From an uncultured Campylobacter sp. (lineage in GTDB: Bacteria > Campylobacterota > Campylobacteria > Campylobacterales > Campylobacteraceae), in the NCBI RefSeq assembly GCF_938045225.1, contig NZ_CALINL010000244.1, positions 1-12,148 on the forward strand: a stretch of DNA of 12,148 nt, read 5' to 3'. The translations under genes and the position numbers were made by a program. Each line of letters starts with the position of its first letter. Within the stretch, counting starts at the first letter, position 1. This document shows, in pieces, positions 1 to 7,007 of the stretch. The notes under the pieces were generated by a model, which had not been told where the DNA came from, ran no database searches, and saw only the letters and a list, made by a program, of their open reading frames with translations.

Positions 1-2485
1 CGATATTTTGATCAATGGTTCCCGTTAAATTTGCACCTATTTTGAGTTTGTCGCCTTTAGAAAAGTCCGTGATAGTAGCAGTTTTTGACGCAGGGAATGC
101 CGCGTTGTCGCCTACTGATCCTAATACAAACGTATCTGTGCCCGCTCCGCCGGTTACGGTTACGCCTGATTTGCTACCGAAGGTTATCTCGTCGTCGCCC
201 GCTCCGCTTTTGATTACGGATTTTTCATACGTGTGACCGCTAGCGTCAAATGTGAAATTTCCTTTTAACATGCTTGCGTCTACGGTTTTTACCTTTGTTA
301 TAGTAGCGTCTAGGGCTAGTTTTGTAGTCGCTTCGCCTTTTATTACTACGTTAGTTAGCGTGTCTTTGGCGGCGGCGCTAGCTTTTAGTTCGATTGTGTT
401 TACGGCTGTGGCTGTTTTTGCGTTGTCTAAATTTGACGCTATGTCTATGTTCTCTATGTCGTCTACTATGAATTTGCCCGTTAGACCTGTAGTGGTGCCT
501 TTTGGATTTAATACAAAATTTACCTTATCGGCAGTGCCCGTAGCAGCGTCTTTGACCCCTACGTCAAGATCGCTTCCTAGAGTGATCGTGTCTACTGTTA
601 TAGTAGAGTCGTTTAGGAGTTTTTGAAGCTTACCTCCAGCGCTTACGCCTTGAACTAGAGTGACGTTATTAAACGCTCCCCATTTAGACATATCTACACT
701 ATTGGCTAGCGCATTTGATATTTGCAATCCTTCAAAGTTGGTAAACGTTACTTCATTGCCCGCGCCGGCGGCTGCTATAATTGAAGTTACGGATACTAGG
801 TCCGTTCCGGCTCCGCCGTCGATAGTTTGTTTGTTTGCGGTTGCCGTTAGCTCTACTGCGTCGTTTCCGCCGCCTAGTCTTACGGTCGAGTTTGCTACGT
901 TGCCGACTTTTAGATTTTCAAAATTTCCGGTAAATGCGCTTGCGTCGATGTTTGCAAGTTTTGTTTGCGCGCTGAAATCAGCGGTTAAATTTTTAGCGTT
1001 GCCGTCGATGACTGCTTTGGTTAGCTTGTCATTGGCTGCGCCATCGTATGTAAAGGTAGCTTTTTTGTCTGCTTTGGCGTGGAGATTTAGCGTGGTCGCA
1101 TTTGTAGCTTTTAGTTTGGCCTCGCCGTCTTTGGTATAGTTCATACTAAAATCAACGTTTTCTACATCGGTAGAGATATTAAATGTAGCAAAATCAACAT
1201 CGGTTACGTTTATTTTAGTAGCTTTAGCTACTGCTGTAGCGGCTGTTAGCTTTAGGTTAGATAGGGTTACGTCGGTAGCTTCTGCCAATGGATGCGATGT
1301 CGTAATGGTAAGTGTATTGGCTTTATCGTTTAGATTTATATTTACTTTCGTAGCTTTATCTGCGGTTATGTTTGCGTTGCCTTTAGCTTTTATTACGACT
1401 TCTTGCGCTTTTGCTGCAGTTAGGTTTGCGCCTTGTCCTGCGTCGATAGATACTTTGCCTTCTAGTTTAGCCGCATTTACGGTTACTGAGCCGGTAGATG
1501 ATTTTACTACTATCTCTTTTGTAGCTTCGGCAGCCGTTAAAGTAACTGCTCCGGTGGTATTTACAGCTACTACCTCTTTGGTGTCGGTAGTTAAAGTTAT
1601 AGTATCGATAGTTTGAACGCTTAGGTTATCTAAGCCTTTGTTTATGGTTACTGTTGTTGCTGGAGCTGGATTAAATTTGACTTCTGATTTGATGTTTAAA
1701 TTTTCGATGTTGCTAATGCCGTTCATTGCCGTATCTAAGTCAGTCATTGCAACTTCATCTGCTCCGTTTTTTAGTACGGTTAGATTTAGCGTATCTTTAC
1801 CGCCTCTAGCATCAAGGGTGTCTAGAGATGATAGAGTAGACGTCTTCGCGCCGTCGCCTACGTAGTAGATAGCGTTAAACGTATCGTCGCCTTCGGTGCC
1901 TAGGAAATTATCAAGACCGGTGGTGAAAGTCTTGCTTCCTGCTGCTGCTTCTGCGGCTAGTTGATCGATTTTAGCTTTTTGCTCTTCTAGGTTTGTGCTG
2001 TTTGTAGTAGCGATAATATCTTGGAACGGAGCATAGTTAAAGTTGCCCGATCCGTCGTTTTCTATGTCAGTGATTTTTTCAGCCATATATGCAGCGATTG
2101 CCGTTTTGTTTGAAAATACCGCTGCTGCCGTAGGGTCTGCTGCAATAGCCTCAGGCGATCTTGCTACGTTAAAAAGAGTAACTAGAGTCTCTCCTCTTGA
2201 GTGTCCTAGCTCTAGATGGCGTACCCAGGCATTTATACCGTCCGGATCTTGAGAGTAGTCTTTGCCTAGGATATTTTTGTAGATGTTTTCTATATATCCT
2301 AGATTTGAGTCTATTCTGCCGTTAAAATACGCTGCGATAGCAGGGCTTTGTAGCATGGCGTCTGCCGTTTGAGCCTGGTCTCTAAAAACGCCTGCCGAAA
2401 CCCATGCGTTTAAACCTGCACCTTCCGGCGCTCTGTTAAATAATGCCACATATAGTTGGGCGACTTGTGCTTTTGTTACTGCCAT
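1..2485 (-). CDS. S-layer-like RTX/DUF4214 surface protein, 3' end missing (slp1)
   Basis: A large secreted, probably surface-layer, protein; 828 codons are visible and the frame is open at the left edge. The start is the ATG at 2485-2483, preceded by AAGGAGG with a 6-base gap. The N-terminus (MAVTKAQVAQLYVALFNR) and residues 1 to about 110 are of the DUF4214 type seen in Campylobacter S-layer and RTX proteins. This part is about two-thirds identical by eye to the N-terminus of the gene at 8407. There is no signal peptide and I found no cysteine, as expected for type I export. The rest is Thr/Ala/Asn/Lys-rich beta-strand sequence with degenerate RTX-like motifs: GGKDTL at 228, GGGND at 538, GGAGTD at 557 and GGAGTDTF at 779. 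The last is followed by a DFSKGDKL stretch, typical of the region just before a C-terminal secretion signal. The full protein is therefore probably only some tens of residues longer. The exact substrate role (S-layer, adhesin or RTX toxin-like) is inferred. Confidence 0.88.
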   Translation of the reverse strand, partial: MAVTKAQVAQLYVALFNRAPEGAGLNAWVSAGVFRDQAQTADAMLQSPAIAAYFNGRIDSNLGYIENIYKNILGKDYSQDPDGINAWVRHLELGHSRGETLVTLFNVARSPEAIAADPTAAAVFSNKTAIAAYMAEKITDIENDGSGNFNYAPFQDIIATTNSTNLEEQKAKIDQLAAEAAAGSKTFTTGLDNFLGTEGDDTFNAIYYVGDGAKTSTLSSLDTLDARGGKDTLNLTVLKNGADEVAMTDLDTAMNGISNIENLNIKSEVKFNPAPATTVTINKGLDNLSVQTIDTITLTTDTKEVVAVNTTGAVTLTAAEATKEIVVKSSTGSVTVNAAKLEGKVSIDAGQGANLTAAKAQEVVIKAKGNANITADKATKVNINLNDKANTLTITTSHPLAEATDVTLSNLKLTAATAVAKATKINVTDVDFATFNISTDVENVDFSMNYTKDGEAKLKATNATTLNLHAKADKKATFTYDGAANDKLTKAVIDGNAKNLTADFSAQTKLANIDASAFTGNFENLKVGNVANSTVRLGGGNDAVELTATANKQTIDGGAGTDLVSVTSIIAAAGAGNEVTFTNFEGLQISNALANSVDMSKWGAFNNVTLVQGVSAGGKLQKLLNDSTITVDTITLGSDLDVGVKDAATGTADKVNFVLNPKGTTTGLTGKFIVDDIENIDIASNLDNAKTATAVNTIELKASAAAKDTLTNVVIKGEATTKLALDATITKVKTVDASMLKGNFTFDASGHTYEKSVIKSGAGDDEITFGSKSGVTVTGGAGTDTFVLGSVGDNAAFPASKTATITDFSKGDKLKIGANLTGTIDQNI
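122..292 (-). repeat. DAS-GN / RTX-like module, second copy in slp1
   Basis: Residues 732-788: VDASMLKGNF, then GAGDD, then GGAGTDTF. Asp736 to the GG at 779 is 43 residues, the same spacing as in the first copy. It is probably a beta-roll-like calcium-binding unit. Confidence 0.55.
788..958 (-). repeat. DAS-GN / RTX-like module, first copy in slp1
   Basis: Residues 510-566: IDASAFTGNF, then GGGNDA, then DGGAGTD. Asp514 to the GG at 557 is 43 residues. It aligns with the module at residues 732-788 and with one in slp2. Confidence 0.55.
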
Positions 2486-2491
2486 AAAAGG

Positions 2492-2498
2492 CCTCCTT
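2492..2498 (-). promoter_or_regulatory. ribosome binding site of slp1
   Basis: AAGGAGG on the minus strand, 6 bases before the ATG at 2485. It fixes the start and is followed at once by CCTTTT, so the site sits in a near-palindrome. The other S-layer-like gene shows the same arrangement. Confidence 0.85.
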
Positions 2499-2533
2499 GT
2501 TGGGTAATTTGAGTTTGGTTTTAAACCGCCGCG

Positions 2534-2561
2534 ATTATAGCATTAAATTCCTGATTGTCGA
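2534..2561 (-). promoter_or_regulatory. sigma-70-type promoter of slp1
   Basis: On the minus strand, TCGACA (2561-2556; five of six matches to TTGACA) is followed by a 16-base spacer and TATAAT (2539-2534). The -10 is preceded by TGC, giving an extended -10 element. Transcription would begin near 2527, leaving a leader of about 40 bases. An 11-base palindrome, GGTTTTAAACC, lies at 2517-2527, right at the predicted start. This is a stronger match to consensus than the promoter of the opposing S-layer-like gene. Confidence 0.75.
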
Positions 2562-2600
2562 TAAATCATGGATAAGATAGGGGTACTTTAAAGCGATAAG

Positions 2601-2666
2601 AGCGCGTGCAAAATGCCTTCTTCGCGCTGTTTTTGCACACGCTAAAATTTCATGCAAAATATTTTG
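2601..2666. repeat. Cluster of TGCAAAA direct/inverted repeats and hairpins
   Basis: TGCAAAA occurs at 2607-2613 and 2653-2659 on the plus strand, and as TTTTGCA at 2631-2637. GTGCAAAA (2606-2613) and TTTTGCAC (2631-2638) form an 8-bp inverted repeat. AGCGCG (2601-2606) and CGCGCT (2623-2628) form a second, interleaved inverted repeat, so a transcript could fold either way or as an H-type pseudoknot. The third copy is part of the perfect 12-base palindrome CAAAATATTTTG (2655-2666). The repeats are seen directly; an operator or structural role is inference. Confidence 0.6.
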
Positions 2667-2845
2667 TCAAATGACTTTTTAGTGTGTTTTTTGGATTAAA
2701 TTTATATATTTCCCTCTTTATTTTATATATAAAACGATGATATAAAAGTAGTTTAAAATCGCGAATATGTTTTATAAATTTAAATTTCAAAATTAAAACT
2801 TAATTACTCTGGCACTTTTTAATATTTATTTAAGCATAAAAGGAT

Positions 2846-2851
2846 TACAAT
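2846..2851 (+). promoter_or_regulatory. Probable -10 of the secretion operon promoter
   Basis: TACAAT at 2846-2851 lies about 39 bases before the TTG start of sapC and follows a T-rich tract, as usual for Campylobacter promoters that lack a clear -35. Other A/T-rich candidates, such as TATAAA near 2741, are further upstream and cannot be excluded. Confidence 0.45.
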
Positions 2852-2889
2852 CGCATTCTTGATGTTTTAGTTACTGGTTAAGGTAAATT

Positions 2890-4002
2890 TTGGGTAGAGC
2901 GGTTAGAGAAATAAAATCAGAAATGGTTTTAATAAAACAGAAAGGCAGCTTTTTTGCCAACCAAGACGAAAAAGATCTTTATGTTGAAATTTTACATTCT
3001 TTAACCCAAAAATACGATATGGAAATTTTAGGCTACGTTTTGGAGCCTAATTCCGTATCGTTGTTTTTAAAATCACTAAATATCCCTAAAATTATGCAAG
3101 AATTAAACAGCGCCTTTATGAGAAGTCGAAACAGGGCGCGAGGCTATATCCAAGAAAGCGACATCAAAAGATATGAGATTAGAGATGTTTTTATCAATGA
3201 ATTCGAAGATGTCTTGGCGTTTTTGCAACAAAACGGCGGATATGTTTTTAGGAATATAGATAAAAATTTAAGTTTAGCGAAAAAGATAGAAATTCAAAAT
3301 TTTAAAAAAAGGACTGAAATGAAAATAGTTGCTTTAAATTCAGAAGTACATAACGGAGTGTCTTATCACCAAGATGCGTTACCAAATTTCCCGTTTGCGG
3401 AGATAGTGGCGAGTGAGGCGTTTTTCTGCGAGAAAGATCTACCTATAGTTTTCACGAACGACGTAGTGCCTAAACTGCTAGTACTACTAGGTAGAAATGA
3501 AAATTTAATAATAGATAAAAACTACAAAGGCTACGTACCTGCGATCTTGCAAAACTATCCTTTTACTCTTGCTAAAGTCGAGGATAAAAATATCCTTTGT
3601 ATAGACGAGGATGCGCCTCAGCTAAAAGGTAAAGGCGAAAAATTATTCAAGAAAAACGAAGAGCCGAGCGAATTTTTGCAAAACACCATAAACGCTATGC
3701 AAAACTACAATGCCCAGCTAGAAGCTACGCAAAAAGCGTTAGAAGAGATCAAAAAGGCTGGAATTTTGATAAACAAAGAGCTAACCGTCTCTGATAACGA
3801 TAAAAAAATCACCTTAATCAAAGGCTTTTCTATCGTGAGCAGAAAAAAGCTAAACGAGCTTGACGACGCTACTTTGGCCGATTTTGTTAGAAAGGGCTAT
3901 GTTAGCCTTATAGACGCGCACATTAGAAGCTTAACTAATTTGGAAAATTTGGCGGGTAGAATTTTAGAAAACGAAAGTAAAAAAGAAAATGAAAGTAAAT
4001 GA
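2890..4002 (+). CDS. sapC: SapC-family protein with an N-terminal degenerate Y1/REP-type transposase domain
   Basis: 370 residues in two parts. Residues about 144-365 match the SapC family (KIVALNSEVHNG, PIVFTND, YVPAILQNYPF, CIDEDAPQL, then a GYVSLIDAHIRSL tail). SapC is found in S-layer and type I export loci, but its exact role is unknown. Residues 1 to about 125 look like a REP-associated/IS200-type transposase: the MGRAVRE start resembles MARPLR, the order of elements is the same, and LEPNSVSLFL at 51-60 stands where the family has NHxHLL. Both metal-binding histidines are serine here (Ser55, Ser57), so this domain is probably inactive. The TTG start has AAGG six bases upstream and keeps the MGRAVRE start; an ATG at 2923 would cut into it. 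A second, well-placed start lies at 3319. The 3' end overlaps the ABC gene by 14 bases. The SapC call is firm; the transposase resemblance is judged by eye. Confidence 0.85.
   Translation: MGRAVREIKSEMVLIKQKGSFFANQDEKDLYVEILHSLTQKYDMEILGYVLEPNSVSLFLKSLNIPKIMQELNSAFMRSRNRARGYIQESDIKRYEIRDVFINEFEDVLAFLQQNGGYVFRNIDKNLSLAKKIEIQNFKKRTEMKIVALNSEVHNGVSYHQDALPNFPFAEIVASEAFFCEKDLPIVFTNDVVPKLLVLLGRNENLIIDKNYKGYVPAILQNYPFTLAKVEDKNILCIDEDAPQLKGKGEKLFKKNEEPSEFLQNTINAMQNYNAQLEATQKALEEIKKAGILINKELTVSDNDKKITLIKGFSIVSRKKLNELDDATLADFVRKGYVSLIDAHIRSLTNLENLAGRILENESKKENESK
3304..3321 (+). promoter_or_regulatory. Internal ribosome binding site and ATG at the SapC domain boundary
   Basis: AAAAAAAGGA (3304-3313), a 5-base gap and ATG (3319-3321, Met144) fall exactly where free-standing SapC proteins start (M-K-I-V-A-L-N). 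This ribosome binding site is better than the one at the upstream TTG. It could yield a separate 227-residue SapC, or be the relic of the start used before the upstream domain was joined. Confidence 0.5.
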
Positions 4003-5722
4003 ACTAAAGGAGAGTATTAAAAAATCCAAACACGCTATGATATATGCTGGAATTTTCAGCATGTTCATAAACGTTTTGATGCTCACTTCTCCTCTATATA
4101 TGTTACAACTTTACGGTAGGGTCGTAACATCAAGAAGCCTTGATACGTTATTTTTCCTTACGCTGATAGTTATATTTTTATATCTATGTATGATGTTTTT
4201 CGAAATTTTACGTTCGAGAATTTTGGTAGTTTTTTCAAACCAGATAGATTTAAGGCTGTCCGAGAGGGTGTATGACGCGATCTTTAAGCTCTCGGCTAGA
4301 CAGCCCGGCAGAGTATCTTCTCAACCGATGAGAGATCTAAATACCATAAAACAATATCTCAGTACCAACGGCGTGTTTGCATTTCTTGACGCGCCGTGGC
4401 TACCTTTTTATATACTGATACTGTTTTTCTTTCACCCGTATTTTGGATATTTTAGTATCGCGGCTGCGATCGTTTTGTTTATTTTGGCTCTTTTAAACGA
4501 AGGCGCGACTAAAGACGGACTAAAAAGATCAAATGACGCTTTTGGCGCCGAGACTCGCTTTGTCGATCTAAATTTGAGAAATTCCGAAGTCATCCAAGCT
4601 ATGGGTATGAACGGAAATTTAAAGAAAATTTGGCATAAAAAACATAACGAGTTTTTGGAGGCTCACTCGGAGTCTAGCGTAAAAGCCGGAATGTATGCAA
4701 ATATCAGTAAAGTATTTCGCGTCGTTTCTCAGTCGCTGATGTTGGGTCTTGGCGCGTATCTGGTCGTCTTGCAGGAGGTAAATCCTGGTATGATGATTGC
4801 AGGCTCTATTATCATGGGTCGCGCATTAGCTCCGCTTGATATATTAATCTCAAGCTGGAAAAGCTATAAAAACACCAAAGAGAGCTATGCTAGACTTTCG
4901 CAGTTTTTGGAGGATTTCCCCGCCGACAACGAAAAGCTTAAGCTTCCGGATCCAAAAGGCGATATTTTCCTAGAAACCATAAGCCTAGTACCACCTCACG
5001 GCAAAGCGCCTACTTTGATGGGCATAAATTTCGAGCTTAAAAGCGGAGATATGTGTGCTATTATCGGTCCGAGCGCCGCAGGTAAAAGCTCGCTAGCTAG
5101 AGCGATGCTGGGGGTATGGCCGGTATTTCACGGCGTAGTTCGCGTGGACGGAGCCGACATCACTCAGTATAATAGCGACCACTTGGGGCAGTTTGTGGGA
5201 TATTTACCGCAAGACGTCGAGCTTTTCGAAGGAAATATTGCAGAAAACATTGCGAGATTCGGCGAACTGGATAGCGAGGCGATCGTACGGGCCGCAAAGC
5301 TAGCTAATGTTCACGATATGATATTAAATTTACCGGACGGCTATGAAACCAAAATAGGCATAGGCGGAGCCAGCCTAAGCGGCGGACAACGTCAAAGAGT
5401 GGCTCTTGCCAGAGCGCTTTATAAGGAGCCTAAAATAATCGTACTAGACGAGCCGAACGCTAGCTTGGACGAAGATGGCGAAAGAGCGCTATTTGCCGCG
5501 CTTGCGTCCATGAAGGGTAAGGCGACTATAGTGCTAATAACGCACAAGCTAAATATCTTAAATTTAGTTGATAAAATAGCCGTTTTAAATGCGGGAAGAT
5601 TGATGTACTTTGGCGCAAGAGATGCGGTATTGGCTGAGCTAGGCAAGGCAAATGCGCAACAACCGCAGGTCGCAGAACAACAAAAAAGGCGTAGCATAAG
5701 CCTAGAAGATGCGGAGGGCTAA
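3989..5722 (+). CDS. sapD: Type I secretion ABC transporter (PrtD/SapD-type permease-ATPase)
   Basis: Inner membrane exporter subunit that uses ATP to drive secretion of the S-layer-like proteins. Its 577 residues are normal for the PrtD family (half-transporter, working as a dimer). The membrane domain has hydrophobic segments near residues 17-40, 55-76, 133-165 and 245-280, with the family's MLTSPLYMLQLYGRVVTSRS start. The ATPase domain is complete: Walker A GPSAAGKS at 360-367, Q-loop Gln408, signature LSGGQ at 463-467, Walker B with Asp487-Glu488, and H-loop His519. The family N-terminus supports the ATG at 3989 although its ribosome binding site is poor; it probably depends on coupling to sapC, which it overlaps by 14 bases. 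An AAAGGAG stands inside the coding sequence at 4006-4012 without a usable ATG close by. The symbol follows C. fetus sapD by synteny. There is no C39 peptidase domain, so cargo is not N-terminally processed by it. Confidence 0.95.
   Translation: MKVNELKESIKKSKHAMIYAGIFSMFINVLMLTSPLYMLQLYGRVVTSRSLDTLFFLTLIVIFLYLCMMFFEILRSRILVVFSNQIDLRLSERVYDAIFKLSARQPGRVSSQPMRDLNTIKQYLSTNGVFAFLDAPWLPFYILILFFFHPYFGYFSIAAAIVLFILALLNEGATKDGLKRSNDAFGAETRFVDLNLRNSEVIQAMGMNGNLKKIWHKKHNEFLEAHSESSVKAGMYANISKVFRVVSQSLMLGLGAYLVVLQEVNPGMMIAGSIIMGRALAPLDILISSWKSYKNTKESYARLSQFLEDFPADNEKLKLPDPKGDIFLETISLVPPHGKAPTLMGINFELKSGDMCAIIGPSAAGKSSLARAMLGVWPVFHGVVRVDGADITQYNSDHLGQFVGYLPQDVELFEGNIAENIARFGELDSEAIVRAAKLANVHDMILNLPDGYETKIGIGGASLSGGQRQRVALARALYKEPKIIVLDEPNASLDEDGERALFAALASMKGKATIVLITHKLNILNLVDKIAVLNAGRLMYFGARDAVLAELGKANAQQPQVAEQQKRRSISLEDAEG
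5713..5718 (+). promoter_or_regulatory. Ribosome binding site that decides the start of the adaptor gene
   Basis: GGAGGG at 5713-5718 stands 5 bases before the ATG at 5724. It favours that start over the in-frame ATG at 5709, which lies upstream of this site and overlaps the ABC gene. Confidence 0.75.
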
Positions 5723-5723
5723 G

Positions 5724-7007
5724 ATGATACTTAAAAGTGAAAAAGGCACCGTAAGTTTTGGGCTGTTTATTATATTTTTACTAGTTGGAGTTTTTGGAAT
5801 TTGGCTCGGTATGGCGCCACTTAATAGCGCTGCCGTAGCCGTAGGTAAGATAAACGTCGTAAGTAACAAAAAGATCATCCAGCACTTAGAAGGCGGCGTC
5901 GTAGATAAAATTTTCGTTAAAGACGGAGACGTAGTCAAAGCAGGCGATCCGCTAGTGGAGATAAAAAATGCCGCTTTGCAAAGCGAGATGAGTATAGTGA
6001 GGGCCGATTTTTTAAGAACCAGCGTCATAGTCTCCAGACTAGAAGCCCAAAAGGACGATGCGACGGAGGTCAAATTTAGCGACGAAATAAAGCAAATCGA
6101 AGGTTATAAAGAGGCCATAGACGGGCAGTTAAGTATATTTAACGCGCAAAAAAAGCTTTTAGATGAAGAAAAATCCATCCTCAAGCAACGTATAAAACAG
6201 CTTGAAAATCAAATCAAGGGCGCAAATGCGATTGTGAGCGCCAAACAAGACCGCATAAAGTCTTTGAACGAAGAGATTAGGGAGTGGGAAAGGCTCTTTA
6301 AAGAGCAGTTGGCCGACAAAGTCAGGCTACGCGACCTAAATAGAGAAAAAACGGCGGTCGAGGGTGAAATAGCTGCGGGCAAGGCCGAGATAGCAAGACT
6401 AAACGTCCAAGTTACCGAGACGCAAGCCCAAATTATATTAAGAGACAGAACCTTTAAAGAGGATGTATTAAAAAAGCTTGAAGATGCTAAAACTCGTCTT
6501 GTGGATCTGCAACAGCGTTATAATGCTTTAAAAGATCAATCCGAGCGTACTATCGTAAAATCTCCTGTAGAAGGTAGCGTCGTAGAGTTGGCCTTTCACA
6601 CTATAGGAGGCGTAATAAGACCCGGCGAGAGAATAATGAGTATAGTGCCGGACGAGACCGACTATGTCGTAGAGGCTAGACTAAACGTAGTAGATATCGA
6701 TACTGTGCATGTGGGACAGCTTGCCGATATTAGATTTAGCGCATTTCAGCACAAGCAAAGCTTTGTTATGGAAGGTAAGGTAACGTACGTATCGGCCGAT
6801 AGCATTCAGGATAATGCAGGTCACTCGTTTTACGATATTAAAGCCGAGCTTACCGAAGACGGTATGAAAAATTTTAAGCGAAACGGCTTTTTTATAGTTC
6901 CGGGAATGCCGGTTGAGGTAATGATTAAAACCGGCGATAGAACGATGCTTGAGTATGTCTTAAAACCGTTTATAGATATGTTTAAAAGGGCATTTAATGA
7001 AGACTAA
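5724..7007 (+). CDS. sapE: Type I secretion membrane fusion protein (HlyD/PrtE family)
   Basis: Periplasmic adaptor that joins the ABC exporter to the outer membrane channel. From the ATG at 5724 the protein has 427 residues, normal for PrtE relatives. It has a short cytoplasmic tail, one membrane segment at about 11-30 (FGLFIIFLLVGVFGIWLG), a first lipoyl-like half around 52-80 (QHLEGGVVDKIFVKDGD), and a long Glu/Lys/Gln-rich coiled coil from about 85 to 275. The second half-motif (VKSPVEGSV) is followed by the beta-barrel domain and the family-typical end with LKPFIDMFKRAF. An in-frame ATG five codons upstream (5709) is possible, but GGAGGG is correctly spaced only for 5724. The gene starts one base after the ABC stop and overlaps the next gene by 11 bases, so translation of the three is probably coupled. 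The symbol follows C. fetus sapE by synteny. Confidence 0.93.
   Translation: MILKSEKGTVSFGLFIIFLLVGVFGIWLGMAPLNSAAVAVGKINVVSNKKIIQHLEGGVVDKIFVKDGDVVKAGDPLVEIKNAALQSEMSIVRADFLRTSVIVSRLEAQKDDATEVKFSDEIKQIEGYKEAIDGQLSIFNAQKKLLDEEKSILKQRIKQLENQIKGANAIVSAKQDRIKSLNEEIREWERLFKEQLADKVRLRDLNREKTAVEGEIAAGKAEIARLNVQVTETQAQIILRDRTFKEDVLKKLEDAKTRLVDLQQRYNALKDQSERTIVKSPVEGSVVELAFHTIGGVIRPGERIMSIVPDETDYVVEARLNVVDIDTVHVGQLADIRFSAFQHKQSFVMEGKVTYVSADSIQDNAGHSFYDIKAELTEDGMKNFKRNGFFIVPGMPVEVMIKTGDRTMLEYVLKPFIDMFKRAFNED

Larger units (their letters stand above)
2486..2889. other. Divergent intergenic control region
   Basis: These 404 bases between slp1 (leftward) and sapC (rightward) hold no credible gene on either strand. 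The left part carries the slp1 leader and promoter; bases 2601-2666 carry TGCAAAA repeats. From about 2660 to 2860 the sequence is very A/T-rich, with TATATA and AAATTTAAATTT runs, and ends in a probable promoter for the secretion operon. It is the natural place for joint control of the S-layer gene and its exporter. I see no tRNA, rRNA or convincing small RNA in it. Confidence 0.7.

Noticed and set aside
15..2252. Rightward open frames opposite slp1 (for example 252-626, 660-1139, 1305-1616)
   Set aside because: They are hydrophobic, Ser/Val/Phe-rich mirror translations of the slp1 coding strand, with no ribosome binding sites and no family resemblance.
2776..2787. AAATTTAAATTT palindrome as an operator
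   Set aside because: It is a perfect palindrome, but made only of A and T in a region of extreme A/T content, so chance is a sufficient explanation.
2486..2889. CRISPR array, tRNA or small RNA gene in the large intergenic region
   Set aside because: There is no regular repeat-spacer pattern, no cloverleaf, and no clear promoter-terminator pair.
5709..5723. Upstream ATG of the adaptor gene
   Set aside because: The GGAGGG ribosome binding site lies downstream of this ATG and is correctly spaced only for the ATG at 5724.
5419..6073. Leftward open frames opposite the ABC and adaptor genes
   Set aside because: They are antisense to well-recognised conserved genes and have no features of their own.
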